In this document: positions 43,663 through 53,315 of the stretch, piece by piece
How positions within the stretch are numbered: the first letter of the stretch is position 1
Layout of the letters: each line of letters starts with the position of its first letter
Source of the DNA: Commensalibacter melissae
GTDB taxonomy: Bacteria; Pseudomonadota; Alphaproteobacteria; Acetobacterales; Acetobacteraceae
Direction: 5' to 3'
DNA length: 64,000 nucleotides
Assembly (NCBI RefSeq): GCF_003691365.1
Contig: NZ_CP033087.1
Location: forward strand, 510,501 to 574,500
Position numbers and translations under genes: made by a program
Notes under the pieces: model-generated
The model's input: the letters and a program-made list of their open reading frames with translations, nothing else
What the model was told of the DNA's origin: nothing
The model's database searches: none

Positions 43663-45195
43663 ATGAAGCGATCAGAAGATTTTACAGGATCTGGCGAAAA
43701 ACTCAAATCTGGTTCAATGAAGTTGATTATTTCCAGACAAAACGAAAAACAACTTCATGATAAATCTCTTTATTTATCCATGGTTCGTTTTGGTGTGCTC
43801 GGATGTATTATTGGAATGTTGGCTGCATGTGCAAACAATGCACCCCGTCAGCAACAAATACCTATTGCTCAGGAAGTTGCGCATTATAAAGCGAATGCCC
43901 GTTCTTACTATACTCCACCAGGGCCTCCAGAGGATCCATGGGGGCCATATATTCAGGAGGCATCTGCTCGGTTTGATGTGCCTGAAATATGGATTCGGGC
44001 AGTTATGCAGCAGGAGTCTGGTGGAAGTTTATACCATAATGGGCAATTGGTAACTTCTGGTCCCGGTGCGATGGGGTTGATGCAGTTAATGCCCCCAACA
44101 TATGATGAAATGAAAATTGCTTATAATCTAGGGGATGATGCTTATGATCCTCATGATAATATCATGGCTGGAACGGCATATATTCGTCAAATGTATGATA
44201 TTTATGGCTCTCCAGGTTTTTTGGCTGCATATAATGGGGGGCCTGGCAGATTGGATGATTTCTTAACACATAATCGTACATTACCTTTGGAAACCCGACG
44301 GTATGTTGCCTCAATTGGCCCTCAAATTCAGGGTATAAAACCAAACCGACAATCGCAAGCTGATTTGATGGTAGAGGGTCATGAAAATGGTATGGGTGTC
44401 AATGCAGTTCAATATGCTGCGGCAACGCAAGCCGGATTTCAAAGAATGGCATTATCGCCTCAAGCTCAGGCAGTGCAGAATGCATGGCAAAATCGCCAGA
44501 CAACAGAAACGCTTAATCAGGCCAGTCTTAATGGGACAAGCTCTGCAACAACTGATAGTTTGAACAGGCAAAGTTTACAAGGAGCGGGCTCAGCAGCGAC
44601 ACAAGTTGCTATGGCATCACCATTGCCTTCACAGCCTGCTGTATCAACCTATCCAGTTAAATGGAAGAATTTTGACACTCATCCAGTTGCTTCTTCAACT
44701 GCACCATCAGTCGTTACGCGTCAAGATGTTAAATCAGCATGGTTGGCTAGGGGATATCAATCAACCCAGGCACCAGCAATGCAATCGCGTCCAATGCCTG
44801 TTCAGGTTGCATCAGCTCCGGCAGCTTTGCCATCAAGATCAGAACGGAAACAATATTATAGACCCATTTCCTACCAATTTCCAGCTGCAGAGGCTTCTGT
44901 AAATTATAATCGTAAAAGAGGTATGAATTTAACTAAAAAAGAAAATGTGTCGTCATTATCAGGAAACTGGGGAATTCAGGTCGGAGCTTTTGCTTCATCA
45001 AGTCAGGCGAAAAATGCTATTGGTATTGCAAAAAATCGAGCTTCTCTTTTTTCAGGTAAGCAACAGGTACAAGTCGTTCAAAAAGGTAAAAGCAAGATAT
45101 ATCGCGCTAGGGTGACAGGATTAAGTTTAAATGCCGCCCAGATGGCCTGTAAAAAACTAACTGCTTGCATCATGGTAAAACCATCCAATAGTTAA
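43663..45195 (+). CDS. Lytic transglycosylase lipoprotein with C-terminal SPOR domain
   Basis: A 510-residue envelope protein that cleaves peptidoglycan glycan strands. A membrane segment ends in the lipobox-like GMLAACANN (Cys about 56), so it is probably a lipoprotein with an unusually long polar N-terminus; an internal ATG at 43780 would give a standard signal peptide but has no ribosome-binding site. The SLT domain (about 95-215) has the catalytic Glu in VMQQESGGSLYH, then GAMGLMQLMPPTYDEM and AAYNGGPGRL. A Gln/Ala/Ser-rich linker of about 200 residues leads to a SPOR domain starting NWGIQVGAFASSSQAKNA, which binds denuded glycans at the septum. Confidence 0.88.
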   Translation: MKRSEDFTGSGEKLKSGSMKLIISRQNEKQLHDKSLYLSMVRFGVLGCIIGMLAACANNAPRQQQIPIAQEVAHYKANARSYYTPPGPPEDPWGPYIQEASARFDVPEIWIRAVMQQESGGSLYHNGQLVTSGPGAMGLMQLMPPTYDEMKIAYNLGDDAYDPHDNIMAGTAYIRQMYDIYGSPGFLAAYNGGPGRLDDFLTHNRTLPLETRRYVASIGPQIQGIKPNRQSQADLMVEGHENGMGVNAVQYAAATQAGFQRMALSPQAQAVQNAWQNRQTTETLNQASLNGTSSATTDSLNRQSLQGAGSAATQVAMASPLPSQPAVSTYPVKWKNFDTHPVASSTAPSVVTRQDVKSAWLARGYQSTQAPAMQSRPMPVQVASAPAALPSRSERKQYYRPISYQFPAAEASVNYNRKRGMNLTKKENVSSLSGNWGIQVGAFASSSQAKNAIGIAKNRASLFSGKQQVQVVQKGKSKIYRARVTGLSLNAAQMACKKLTACIMVKPSNS

Positions 45196-45741
45196 TGATT
45201 CTAAAATTTAATTCATTAGCTAATATTAAAAGCGTGCCAAATAATTATATGTCTAGTTCGCTTTTATTAAAAATTAAATTGTGAATATCTGCAATTTGGG
45301 TTCAGTTATTACCCGAAAAAAATTGAAGGTCTGTTATAATCTTACGGTTCAACTGTTCTACTGCAATTCATGATCAGTATGGATTATGCATAATTGTTCT
45401 TCCAATTGCAATGGTATTAGCTTGTATGACTTGCCAAAATAGTTTTGGCTTTCAATGGAAAGGATATTACAACAACAATAATAGTTGTAATGTCTGTTTG
45501 TTGTTTTAGTTTTCTCTGCAAAAAAAAAGCCAAAAACCTGGTTGGCAGGAATCAGCAGATCAAGGTCAAGATTGCAGATGAAATGTGAATAACAGCAAAA
45601 CCTGGTTTTTCCAATCTTTTACTAAATAAGATGGATTTTTCCCGATTTTATTCGCTTTTGATTTAATCAGTATCGGAAATTTGCCCAAAAAGGAATGTTG
45701 GTAAAAATCTCTTTCTTACGACTTAATAAACCTCTAAAGGG

Positions 45742-45769
45742 AAACTCATGTGGTTAAATGAGTTTTTTT
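45742..45769 (+). terminator. Rho-independent terminator in gene-poor zone
   Basis: AAACTCAT (45742-45749) pairs with ATGAGTTT (45758-45765), loop of 8, followed by a run of T to 45769. It is one of the few hairpins in the window with a proper U-tract. No intact gene precedes it within 500 bases, so it may end a non-coding transcript. Confidence 0.65.
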
Positions 45770-46101
45770 ATATTAATCTGATCTGAGATTAGATAGTGGA
45801 GAAAGAAAATTATGTAGTAATATTCATTAACCGTATGAATTTCAATGTCATCCAAACCGATTATTTTTCCGTTTCTATTAATTAATAAAATCCAGATTTG
45901 TTTTTTTGATTACCCCTTGATGGTCGTTCCCGTTGGCACAGGAGAAACCAGAAAAAATGGCTGAAGGAACAGTGGTTTGCCAGCCATATAGGTCAAGATG
46001 GAAGAATAGGATGCATATCTTTGATTATGGGTTTTCCATGGAATATGAGTTGAAACTTTTCAATCAGCATAGACCAGTTGAATGGCGACTGACATTGATG
46101 A

Positions 46102-46350
46102 TTAACGACGTATATAGAAATCAAGTTCATTTTTAGCTTGTTTTGCTTCTTCAGGCAATAATTCGACACAGTGAGGAGAAGTTTGTCTTTTAAGTGAAAC
46201 AGCTGTTGCCTTAATAATTAAAAAATCAATTCCAGATTTAATATACTGCCAATATGAACAAGATGCCAATCTGTTTTTTTCAACATTGGCACTATATTGG
46301 CATAATGACGGTATGATAATACGGTTTTCCAGAGATAGGAATCCGATCGT
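46102..46350 (-). pseudogene. Possible remnant of a protein gene (no start, unrecognised)
   Basis: The minus strand is open for about 80 codons to a stop at 46102-46104 with protein-like content, including SYWQYIKSGIDFLIIKATAV and ELLPEEAKQAKNELDFYIRR. There is no usable start codon at its head, and the same frame beyond the stop is interrupted by another stop before a further stretch reading ILTYMAGKPLFLQPFFLVSP. It may be a decayed gene; I cannot name the family. Confidence 0.3.
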
Positions 46351-46429
46351 TTATGGTACAAAAAAGTGAATCAATAATCTATTACTATTATTACACAATA
46401 TTGTAATCGTTAAAAATCAGTTATCCTGA

Positions 46430-47086
46430 TTAACAGAATGTAAAGAGTTCCTCTTTGGGGAAACGTGATTTAGGTTGTTTGGCGTTATAATCAGTTTTAT
46501 CATGATAACCCAAAGTAATTACAAGAATACTTGTAAATCCTTTTTCTTTTAGGTGGAATTCTTTATCTAAAATATCTGCATCAAATCCTTCAATGGGACT
46601 GGCATCTATATTTGCTAACGAGGCACCTAGTAATAAGTTTCCAAGAGCAATATAACCTTGTTTTGCTGTCCAATTGGGAAGATCCTTTAGAATTTTTTTA
46701 TGCAGATTCATATATCCGATATAAAGATTGATAAATTCTTCCTTGTTTAAATTTGGGTTATGACGGCCATCCTTAATTTCTTGTTCAATAATTTTGCGAA
46801 TATAGGCTTCATCCATATCTGTTTTTGAACAAATAACAATTGTATGTGAAGCACGGTCAACCTTGTGTTTATTATAAAGGAATTCTTCCCTTACCATTGA
46901 TGAGGCAACGCGCTTAATACCATTTTCCGTGGAAGCGACAATGAAGTGATAAGGTTGTGAATTAATTGAAGTAGGTGTGTAGCGTAAAAGGTCAACTAAC
47001 TGATTTATAATATGATCAGGAATTTTTTTTGTTGGATCATATCTTTTAGCGGTAAAGCGACGGAGTGCAAATTTTTTGATATCCAT
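46430..47086 (-). CDS. NfsB-like NAD(P)H nitroreductase
   Basis: A 218-residue FMN enzyme of the NfsB/dihydropteridine reductase group. N-terminal RRFTAKRYDPTKKIPD and YTPTSINSQPYHFIVAS are the FMN-contact motifs; KQGYIALGNLLLGASLANID and PIEGFDADILDKEF complete the fold. The Arg/Lys/Ser/Asn contacts of the family are present. It reduces quinones, nitroaromatics or pteridines. It stands alone between two long gene-free stretches and is distinct from the RutE-like nitroreductase at 14927. Confidence 0.9.
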   Translation of the reverse strand: MDIKKFALRRFTAKRYDPTKKIPDHIINQLVDLLRYTPTSINSQPYHFIVASTENGIKRVASSMVREEFLYNKHKVDRASHTIVICSKTDMDEAYIRKIIEQEIKDGRHNPNLNKEEFINLYIGYMNLHKKILKDLPNWTAKQGYIALGNLLLGASLANIDASPIEGFDADILDKEFHLKEKGFTSILVITLGYHDKTDYNAKQPKSRFPKEELFTFC

Positions 47087-47759
47087 GATTATCCTTACGT
47101 TAATAATTCATAATAAAATTATATACATGTAAAAAATGTATAATAAATTAATATATGCCTATAATCGTAAAATGAATGGAAAAAGAGATCAACCTTAAAA
47201 TGGTCGGTTTATATTACGATTATTTAAAAGTGATAAAGAATTATGTAGTTACAGCCCGTATAATGATAGATAAGATATACATGCAATTCAATTCTTTAAT
47301 TATTAATTAATTTACAACTCTAAGCTTGTATTGAGTGTTTCATGAAATGTTTTATTAATATAGAAATTTGCACTATAAAAATTAACTTGCCAATTTAAAC
47401 ATGTTATTTTTTAAAAGTGTATTTTTTCAAATTTTTTGTGTCCATTTATGAGAGTCAACAACATTTTAATTTTTCATAGTAAATAGATGAATAATTTGAA
47501 GATTAGGCAGTGTATTTAGATAAGATTTATAGCCATTGATGCTATTACTTAAATAGCAGATATGCGGGTTTAAGGTTTTACTAAATTTTAGATTTTATTT
47601 GGATGAATGCTATTGAAGCATCAATGCATAATTTTATTATAAGGATGAAATATTATAGATATCCAGGGGAAAATTTTGTAACAAAAAAAAGATAGGGTTT
47701 TACGGTTATTTTGTACAGTGGTATTATCTCAAAATATTTTATTAAATTTTAATAAGATA
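47087..47759. other. Gene-free gap upstream of nitroreductase
   Basis: 673 very AT-rich bases with no ORF, repeat or hairpin that I can support. It probably includes the nitroreductase promoter on the minus strand; the composition is too biased to pick out boxes. Confidence 0.5.
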
Positions 47760-48011
47760 TCAGTCAAAAAGGTTTTGACATTTTATTCTACTAAACAGAA
47801 TTGATAGCGTAATAATCAGCAAGGTAAATAAATTTATCGAGGTTAGAGAGGAAAGATGCGATAATTTTATAGGAATGGGGCCTGTAGTAACAGATTGAGG
47901 TCCATAGGTTAAAAGGGTAAGGGCATAAAAATCAATAGTGAGAATATAAATTGTCCATGCGATAATACTGCTAAATAAGATACCATAAATGATACGGTTA
48001 AATTTTAACAT
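47760..48011 (-). CDS. Small two-helix membrane protein
   Basis: An 83-residue ORF with a strong ribosome-binding site (GAAAGGAGGAAGGAAG before the ATG on the minus strand). It has two predicted membrane helices (about 7-33 and 57-76) joined by a polar loop with YGPQSVTTGPIPIKLS. I recognise no family. Its ribosome-binding site and AT-rich single-unit setting resemble those of the 49-residue gene at 37590. It could be a hypothetical inner-membrane protein specific to this lineage. Confidence 0.6.
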   Translation of the reverse strand: MLKFNRIIYGILFSSIIAWTIYILTIDFYALTLLTYGPQSVTTGPIPIKLSHLSSLTSINLFTLLIITLSILFSRIKCQNLFD

Positions 48012-48151
48012 GCTTCCTTCCTCCTTTCACAGGATATGATTTTTACATTTGTAATATCCCATTATTTCAAGTAGGTTTATTATTATATTGAAAATTATAA
48101 AAAAATCAATTTAATAAAGTGGTTATATCAATTAATTTTGACTTATTAACG

Positions 48152-48844
48152 TTATGGATTTTGTTTTTTTAGTAAAAAAGCAAGAATTATTTTTGCCGTT
48201 TTTTCTGGCGAATTAAGTTTATCTTTATCTTCCGCAGGAAAAAAGGATTGCCTTAATAAGGTTTTGGTTGGTGGAGGGGTAATGGTTTGAACATGAACTG
48301 TAGAGATATCCTTTATTTCTTCTTTCCAACAATTTATAAGATTTTGAATAGCTGCCTGAACAGAGGTGACTGATCCCCAAAATGCACTGGGTTTTGTTAT
48401 CCCCTGAAGAAAAAGAGCTTGAGAATTTGGTGTGGCGCATAACAAGGGGGACAAAGTTCGAATAAGTTTCATACAGCTTGTAAGGTTGATGGAAATATTT
48501 TTTGACCAGTCTTGATCTGTTATTTGGTCAACAGGTGTAAGTGGCGTGTAATAAAAGGCTGCATGAATGAAAATATCAAGTCGATGGAATTGCTGGGCAA
48601 TGGAAGGGCCAATATTATCAATTGTTGTATCGAATGGATTTTTGGGTTGCAAATCAAATGGAAATAAGGTGGCCTTACCACCTTTTTGGCGGATCATATT
48701 ATCTGTCTGTATTAATCCTCCCTGCGTTCTTGCGCTGAGAACGCAGTGTGCACCAGCCTCGGCCAATGCTATGGCACAAGCCTGACCTATGCCACGACTT
48801 GCACCAGTAATGAAAGCCACTTTGTTTTTAAAAGACAGTTTCAT
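48152..48844 (-). CDS. SDR-family protein lacking the catalytic Tyr/Lys
   Basis: A 230-residue Rossmann-fold protein overlapping the purF stop by one base. The cofactor motif is intact, VAFITGASRGIGQACAIALA, and NAG-like and ENISINLTS-type segments are present (KNISINLTSCMKLI). But where SDRs have YxxxK, the aligned stretch reads FWGSVTSVQAAIQNL: compared with the usual WGAYGASKAAL the Tyr is Val, the Lys is Gln and the helix Ser is Val. So it probably binds nucleotide but does not perform the standard reaction. The gene's position after purF is conserved in alphaproteobacteria, where the SDR normally keeps its active site. Confidence 0.8.
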   Translation of the reverse strand: MKLSFKNKVAFITGASRGIGQACAIALAEAGAHCVLSARTQGGLIQTDNMIRQKGGKATLFPFDLQPKNPFDTTIDNIGPSIAQQFHRLDIFIHAAFYYTPLTPVDQITDQDWSKNISINLTSCMKLIRTLSPLLCATPNSQALFLQGITKPSAFWGSVTSVQAAIQNLINCWKEEIKDISTVHVQTITPPPTKTLLRQSFFPAEDKDKLNSPEKTAKIILAFLLKKQNP

Positions 48845-50322
48845 TATTTATTTTGTGTTAGGTTCATGTCATGATCTGTAAGTTGAATAGGATAGTCTCC
48901 TGTAAAACATGCATCACAATATTGCGGCTTTTCGTTATTTCTTTCCTTTTCTTCCAGAGCTTTGTATAATCCATTGCATGAAATGAATCCCAGTGAATCT
49001 GCCCCAATCAATTTGCACATTTCATCAATATCATGTGTGTGTGCCAATAGTTTTTCTTTTGATGGAGTATCAATTCCGTAATAACAGGAAAACCGTGTGG
49101 GGGGAGAGGCAATACGCAGATGAACCTCGGCTGCTCCTGCAGCTCTGACCATTTCAACGATTTTTTTGGATGTTGTTCCACGGACGATGGAATCATCAAT
49201 TAAAATGACGCGTTTGTCTTTTAAAATTGAACCGTTTGTGGAGTGTTTGAGTTTTACTCCAAGATTACGGATTTGATCAGTCGGTTCAATAAAAGTCCTT
49301 CCTATATAATGACTACGGATTATGCCTAACTCAAATGGAATATTGCTGGCTTTTGCATAGCCGAGCGCAGCAGGCACACCGGAATCGGGAACAGGAACAA
49401 CAATATCTGCCTCAACGGGATTTTCAAGCGCGAGTTCGGCTCCAATTTTTTGACGTGCTATATATACGGATTTATTTTCAATAATGGAATCGGGACGGGC
49501 AAAATAAACATATTCGAAAATGCAAAAGCGATGAGAAATATTATGAAAAGGTTTAATGGAACGGATACCCTCATCATTAATGATGATGACTTCACCAGGC
49601 TCGATATCACGGACAAATTCCGCGCCCATGCTGGAAAGTGCACAGGTTTCACTGGCAACAACCCAGCATTCTTTTTCCTTATTCTGGTTGAGTTTGCCGA
49701 GTATCAGGGGACGAACACCTAACGGATCACGAGCGGCAATTAACATATCCTTGGAAAGGGCCACCAGAGAATATGCACCCTGAACCTGTTTTAAGGCATC
49801 AATAAAGCGGTCAATAACATTGCTGTAAAGGGAAATGGCAATCAAATGGATAAAGACTTCGCTGTCTGTACTGGATTGAAATAGGCATCCTCTGCGTACC
49901 AGGGATTGTCTAAGGAGTTGTGCATTGGTAAGATTTCCATTATGGGCAACAGCAAATCCACCAAATTCAAAATCACCATATAAAGGTTGTACATTACGAA
50001 GCTGCGTGGCACCTGTTGTAGCATAGCGATTGTGACCAATCGCAATTCCACCTGGTAATTTGGCGATAACCTGGGGATCGGCAAATACTTCACCGACCAG
50101 CCCCAAACCACGATGAATATGAAAATTTCCATCGTAAGTAACAATACCTGTCGCTTCCTGACCTCTATGTTGTAAGGCATGTAATCCCAATGCAGTCAAT
50201 GATGCGGCATCCTGTGTTGTCCAGACGCCTACCACGCCACATTCCTCATGAAATTTATCATCTTCATGATCTGGGGATGTATGTATTGTTGAATAGGATA
50301 TTGATTCGCTAGATTTATTCAT
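48844..50322 (-). CDS. purF: Amidophosphoribosyltransferase
   Basis: A 492-residue enzyme making phosphoribosylamine from PRPP and glutamine, the first step of purine synthesis. The N-terminal glutaminase Cys is residue 28 in FHEECGVVGVW; the preceding 27 residues would be a cleaved propeptide. HALQHRGQEATGIVTYDG and IGHNRYATTGAT complete that domain. The PRPP loop is VILIDDSIVRGTTSKKIV (near 370). A C-terminal Cys pair (YYGIDTP and ADSLGFISCNGL regions) recalls the Fe-S containing type. It lies between cvpA and the SDR gene in one operon. Confidence 0.96.
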   Translation of the reverse strand: MNKSSESISYSTIHTSPDHEDDKFHEECGVVGVWTTQDAASLTALGLHALQHRGQEATGIVTYDGNFHIHRGLGLVGEVFADPQVIAKLPGGIAIGHNRYATTGATQLRNVQPLYGDFEFGGFAVAHNGNLTNAQLLRQSLVRRGCLFQSSTDSEVFIHLIAISLYSNVIDRFIDALKQVQGAYSLVALSKDMLIAARDPLGVRPLILGKLNQNKEKECWVVASETCALSSMGAEFVRDIEPGEVIIINDEGIRSIKPFHNISHRFCIFEYVYFARPDSIIENKSVYIARQKIGAELALENPVEADIVVPVPDSGVPAALGYAKASNIPFELGIIRSHYIGRTFIEPTDQIRNLGVKLKHSTNGSILKDKRVILIDDSIVRGTTSKKIVEMVRAAGAAEVHLRIASPPTRFSCYYGIDTPSKEKLLAHTHDIDEMCKLIGADSLGFISCNGLYKALEEKERNNEKPQYCDACFTGDYPIQLTDHDMNLTQNK

Positions 50323-50379
50323 CGCAATTCCGAAAATAAATGAATAGATAAGGGTTTTATGAGTTAAAAATGGCCATGA

Positions 50380-51045
50380 TTATTGTGAGGGAGCAATTGA
50401 GGAATATCCCCCTTCTGGTTGAACAGCAGAAGGCTCATCATTATGCGATTGATCTGTCGAAGAGGATTGATGAGATATTCCATTATGTAATCCAGTTCCG
50501 TCAGGTATTGATACTCTTGGTGTCTTTGTTTGGGGGACAACAACATTCCGTTGCATTGAGCTTGGGAGAAGATTATTAATCAGGACAGCTCCCTGATATA
50601 TATAGGGAACCATTTGACTTTCTTGAAGAGGTTCAGGCCATTGTGCGGCAGGAAAAATTATTCCGCCAATCAGATAGAGAATGGCCAACCCTGCATATCC
50701 CTTAACCCCACCACATATTGCACCAAGTAATCTGTCCAGACGACCCAAAAGGGAGATTCGTGCAGAATTTTGACCGACAACGGCATTTGCCAGCGCATTA
50801 ATGACAATACAGGTCAAGGCAAATATAACAATAAAGGAGGCAATATTTGCCAAATTTTCAGAGTTTACGTAAGGCGATAGCTTGGGGGCAAAATCGGGAT
50901 ACCAGCGATTGGCCAAGCTGGCTGCAATAATCCATCCAAATAGACCTATACATTCACGAGTAAACCCTCGCGTAAGACCGGATAAGGCACCAAGGATAAT
51001 TACACCAAGACAAACAAGATCAATCCAGTTCATAGAATTAAGCAC
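50380..51045 (-). CDS. cvpA: CvpA-family membrane protein
   Basis: A 221-residue inner-membrane protein with four helices in the first 125 residues (LVCLGVIILGALSGLTRGFT is the signature first hairpin) and a polar, Ser/Gln-rich C-terminal tail. CvpA is needed for colicin V production in Escherichia coli and bile resistance elsewhere; its biochemical role is unclear. It precedes purF by 57 bases, the classical cvpA-purF pairing, and both likely share a promoter in the 202-base gap upstream. Confidence 0.92.
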   Translation of the reverse strand: MLNSMNWIDLVCLGVIILGALSGLTRGFTRECIGLFGWIIAASLANRWYPDFAPKLSPYVNSENLANIASFIVIFALTCIVINALANAVVGQNSARISLLGRLDRLLGAICGGVKGYAGLAILYLIGGIIFPAAQWPEPLQESQMVPYIYQGAVLINNLLPSSMQRNVVVPQTKTPRVSIPDGTGLHNGISHQSSSTDQSHNDEPSAVQPEGGYSSIAPSQ

Positions 51046-51247
51046 TTGATTAACTTATTCCCTTTAATAAGATTGTAAAGCGGTATTAGTAAATAAACAA
51101 TTCATTTACCGCAATGGGTAAATAAAAAATATTTTTATAATTTTTAATTACAAAAAACAAATAACTGTAAATTGTTTGATAATCATAGATCTCAATTATG
51201 AAGGTGGTTGAACTATATCATAAATAGAAATTATTTTTCAGAGTTTT

Positions 51248-52981
51248 TCAATCACGGGTTAATATATTATCTTCACGTTGTAAAATCTTGATTGGATCAT
51301 TGTCGTAATTTTCTGTATCCTCTTCAGGTTGCAGACGGCTGGGTAATAGCATTCCATTCTGATCCAGAACAGGGTAGGCGGCTGAAGCTACAACATGAGT
51401 GTTTGTACGTTTTAAATCACGGGCTAATTCAATCATGAATGAACCATACTGAATCTGGTTTTTTTTATCGTCTGTGCTTTGTCGAAGATTTTCATAATAG
51501 ATAGCGATAACTTTGCTTTCAATTTCACGGAATATATCCTTCTCTTCGGCAAGTTTACGGGCAATATTCTCGTCTTCATTAATCAGCAAGGTTGCTGTTG
51601 TATGCAGATTTTTATGGATGCGTCGCATCATTTTTTGCAATGGATCCATCATGGGTTTTGGTAAAATGATTCTTTGTTTAACCATTTTCTGTACGGTTGA
51701 AAGAACATTCCTGTCCAGGACATCACCCGCATTGGCAATTTGTGTACAGAAGGTTAGGATTTTTTCCACCTGATTCAATTCATTTTGATTCAAAGCTTCG
51801 GGATCCAAACCGGTGACGTAACTTTGTATTGAGTTTGTTAATTTATCTAGCGTATTATCAAAACGTCGTGCGGCGCTGGCAATTTGAGGCGTTTGATTTT
51901 TAAAACTATCGTCAACACCATTCAGCATTTTTTCCAAAATATCACATAAACGCAATGATTCTCGGGTTGCATTGCCAAGGGCAAGAATAGGTGATTGTAT
52001 GACGGATTTATCAAGATAGACCGGTTTTGAGGGATCCTGAACGGTTTCCTCTTTTGTGCGTGGAAATATTTTTTTTAGTAAATTGGCGTAGGGGGTTAGG
52101 AAAGGCAAGAATAGAAGTGCCGTTGCAATATTAAATAATGTGTGAAAATTGGCGATAGATCGGTTGATATCAGGATAGTAATATGTGAACCAATGGGTGA
52201 GTGGATGAATAAAGATAAAGACAATGGCCGCACCGATAACACGGTTTATTAAATTTCCCATAGGTAAACGTTTGGCAATCACGTTTTTTCCTGTTCCCTC
52301 TATCACGGGATTGAGAGCGGTACCGATATTGGCGCCCAAAACCATGATAAAGGCTGTTTCAGCAGGTATGACATTGTGAGAGGCGAAGGACGCTATTAGC
52401 AATACAACCGCCACGGAAGAATGCATAATCCAGGTCAGGATCATTGATAATAAAATTGTAATAAAAGGCATATCTGTAATGTTGCCCAATACTGTACGAA
52501 GCGCTGGTTGGTTGGTATAGGGATGAAGGATTACCAGAAATTGATGTAGGGAGATCAGAATCAGGCCTAATCCGATGAAGACGCGTCCAAAATCACGGAT
52601 ATGATTAAGACCCCGGCGAAACATGATGACGCCTACCAAAACAAAAAGGGGTGCGATACGGGACACGTCAAATGATAATAGCTGGACAATTAGGGTGGTT
52701 CCAACATTTGCCCCCAGCATAACCGCCAATGCAGAAGGTAGTCCGATTACCCCATTGGCGGCAAATCCAGTGATCATAAGTCCCGTTGCAGTTGAGGATT
52801 GCAAGATTGCAGTGATACCTGCACCTGCGATAAAAGATTGGAATCTGTTTCGTAACATGGTTGACAGGAAATGGTTTAACCGTGCGCCAAACGCTCGTTG
52901 CACACCGGTTTGAACCATATGAACACCCCATAAAAGCAGGGCGACACTACCAGCAAGATCAATTACAGTAACAAAATTCAA
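51248..52981 (-). CDS. Na/Pi-cotransporter family protein (NptA/YjbB-like)
   Basis: A 577-residue membrane protein with two inverted-repeat helical blocks. Each carries the signature glutamine-serine segment: AILQSSTATGLMITGFAANG and WIMHSSVAVVLLIASFASHN. FMVLGANIGTALNP lies in the second. The C-terminal third (about 335-550) is helical and PhoU-like, with ARRFDNTLDKL and DRNVLSTVQKMV. Family members export or import phosphate with sodium. No phosphate regulon genes lie nearby. It is followed by 202 bases before cvpA. Confidence 0.9.
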   Translation of the reverse strand: MNFVTVIDLAGSVALLLWGVHMVQTGVQRAFGARLNHFLSTMLRNRFQSFIAGAGITAILQSSTATGLMITGFAANGVIGLPSALAVMLGANVGTTLIVQLLSFDVSRIAPLFVLVGVIMFRRGLNHIRDFGRVFIGLGLILISLHQFLVILHPYTNQPALRTVLGNITDMPFITILLSMILTWIMHSSVAVVLLIASFASHNVIPAETAFIMVLGANIGTALNPVIEGTGKNVIAKRLPMGNLINRVIGAAIVFIFIHPLTHWFTYYYPDINRSIANFHTLFNIATALLFLPFLTPYANLLKKIFPRTKEETVQDPSKPVYLDKSVIQSPILALGNATRESLRLCDILEKMLNGVDDSFKNQTPQIASAARRFDNTLDKLTNSIQSYVTGLDPEALNQNELNQVEKILTFCTQIANAGDVLDRNVLSTVQKMVKQRIILPKPMMDPLQKMMRRIHKNLHTTATLLINEDENIARKLAEEKDIFREIESKVIAIYYENLRQSTDDKKNQIQYGSFMIELARDLKRTNTHVVASAAYPVLDQNGMLLPSRLQPEEDTENYDNDPIKILQREDNILTRD

Positions 52982-53315
52982 GGAATATCCTCTTTTAAAG
53001 TTTTAAGTTATTGAAGTTAGAAGAAAAATTTTTTTAAATAAAAAAAAGTTATAAATTAAAATTATATAAATAATTGAAAAATTCCTTGTCAAAAGGTGAA
53101 TATAGCATAATTTTATGCGCTTGAAATTAAACTTTCCAATTTAATTATCGAAACTGTCGGATTTAAATTTTGAAAATATTAGTAGTATCGGTTTTCGTTA
53201 ATTGGGATATTTTGATAATATATTGATTTTTTTTGATATTTTTCAGGAAGAAAATTGCTTTTTCATCATTTATATCATAAATTGAAACAATTACTATTTC
53301 TATATAAAGGAGAGT
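52982..53315. other. Divergent gap nptA-like/small gene
   Basis: 334 AT-rich bases between divergent genes. No ORF, repeat or hairpin of note. The last 15 bases (ATAAAGGAGAGT) are the ribosome-binding site of the next gene, and TATATA just upstream may be its -10. Confidence 0.45.

Larger units (their letters stand above)
45196..46429. other. 1.2-kb gene-poor zone with regulatory-like signals and decayed frames
   Basis: No intact gene is supported. On the plus strand there is an extended -10 (TGTTATAAT, 45332-45340), several small perfect inverted repeats such as CCAAAATAGTTTTGG (45433-45447) and ATTACAAC/GTTGTAAT (about 45467-45491), and a terminator-like hairpin at 45742. On the minus strand there is an open frame without start at about 46102-46350. 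A 67-residue plus-strand ORF at 45933 starts with TTG, lacks a ribosome-binding site and resembles nothing known. The zone looks like the remains of one or two genes, or a non-coding RNA locus. Confidence 0.5.

Noticed and set aside
45933-46136. 67-residue ORF in the gene-poor zone
   Set aside because: TTG start, no ribosome-binding site, no recognisable sequence, and it overlaps an equally poor open frame on the other strand.
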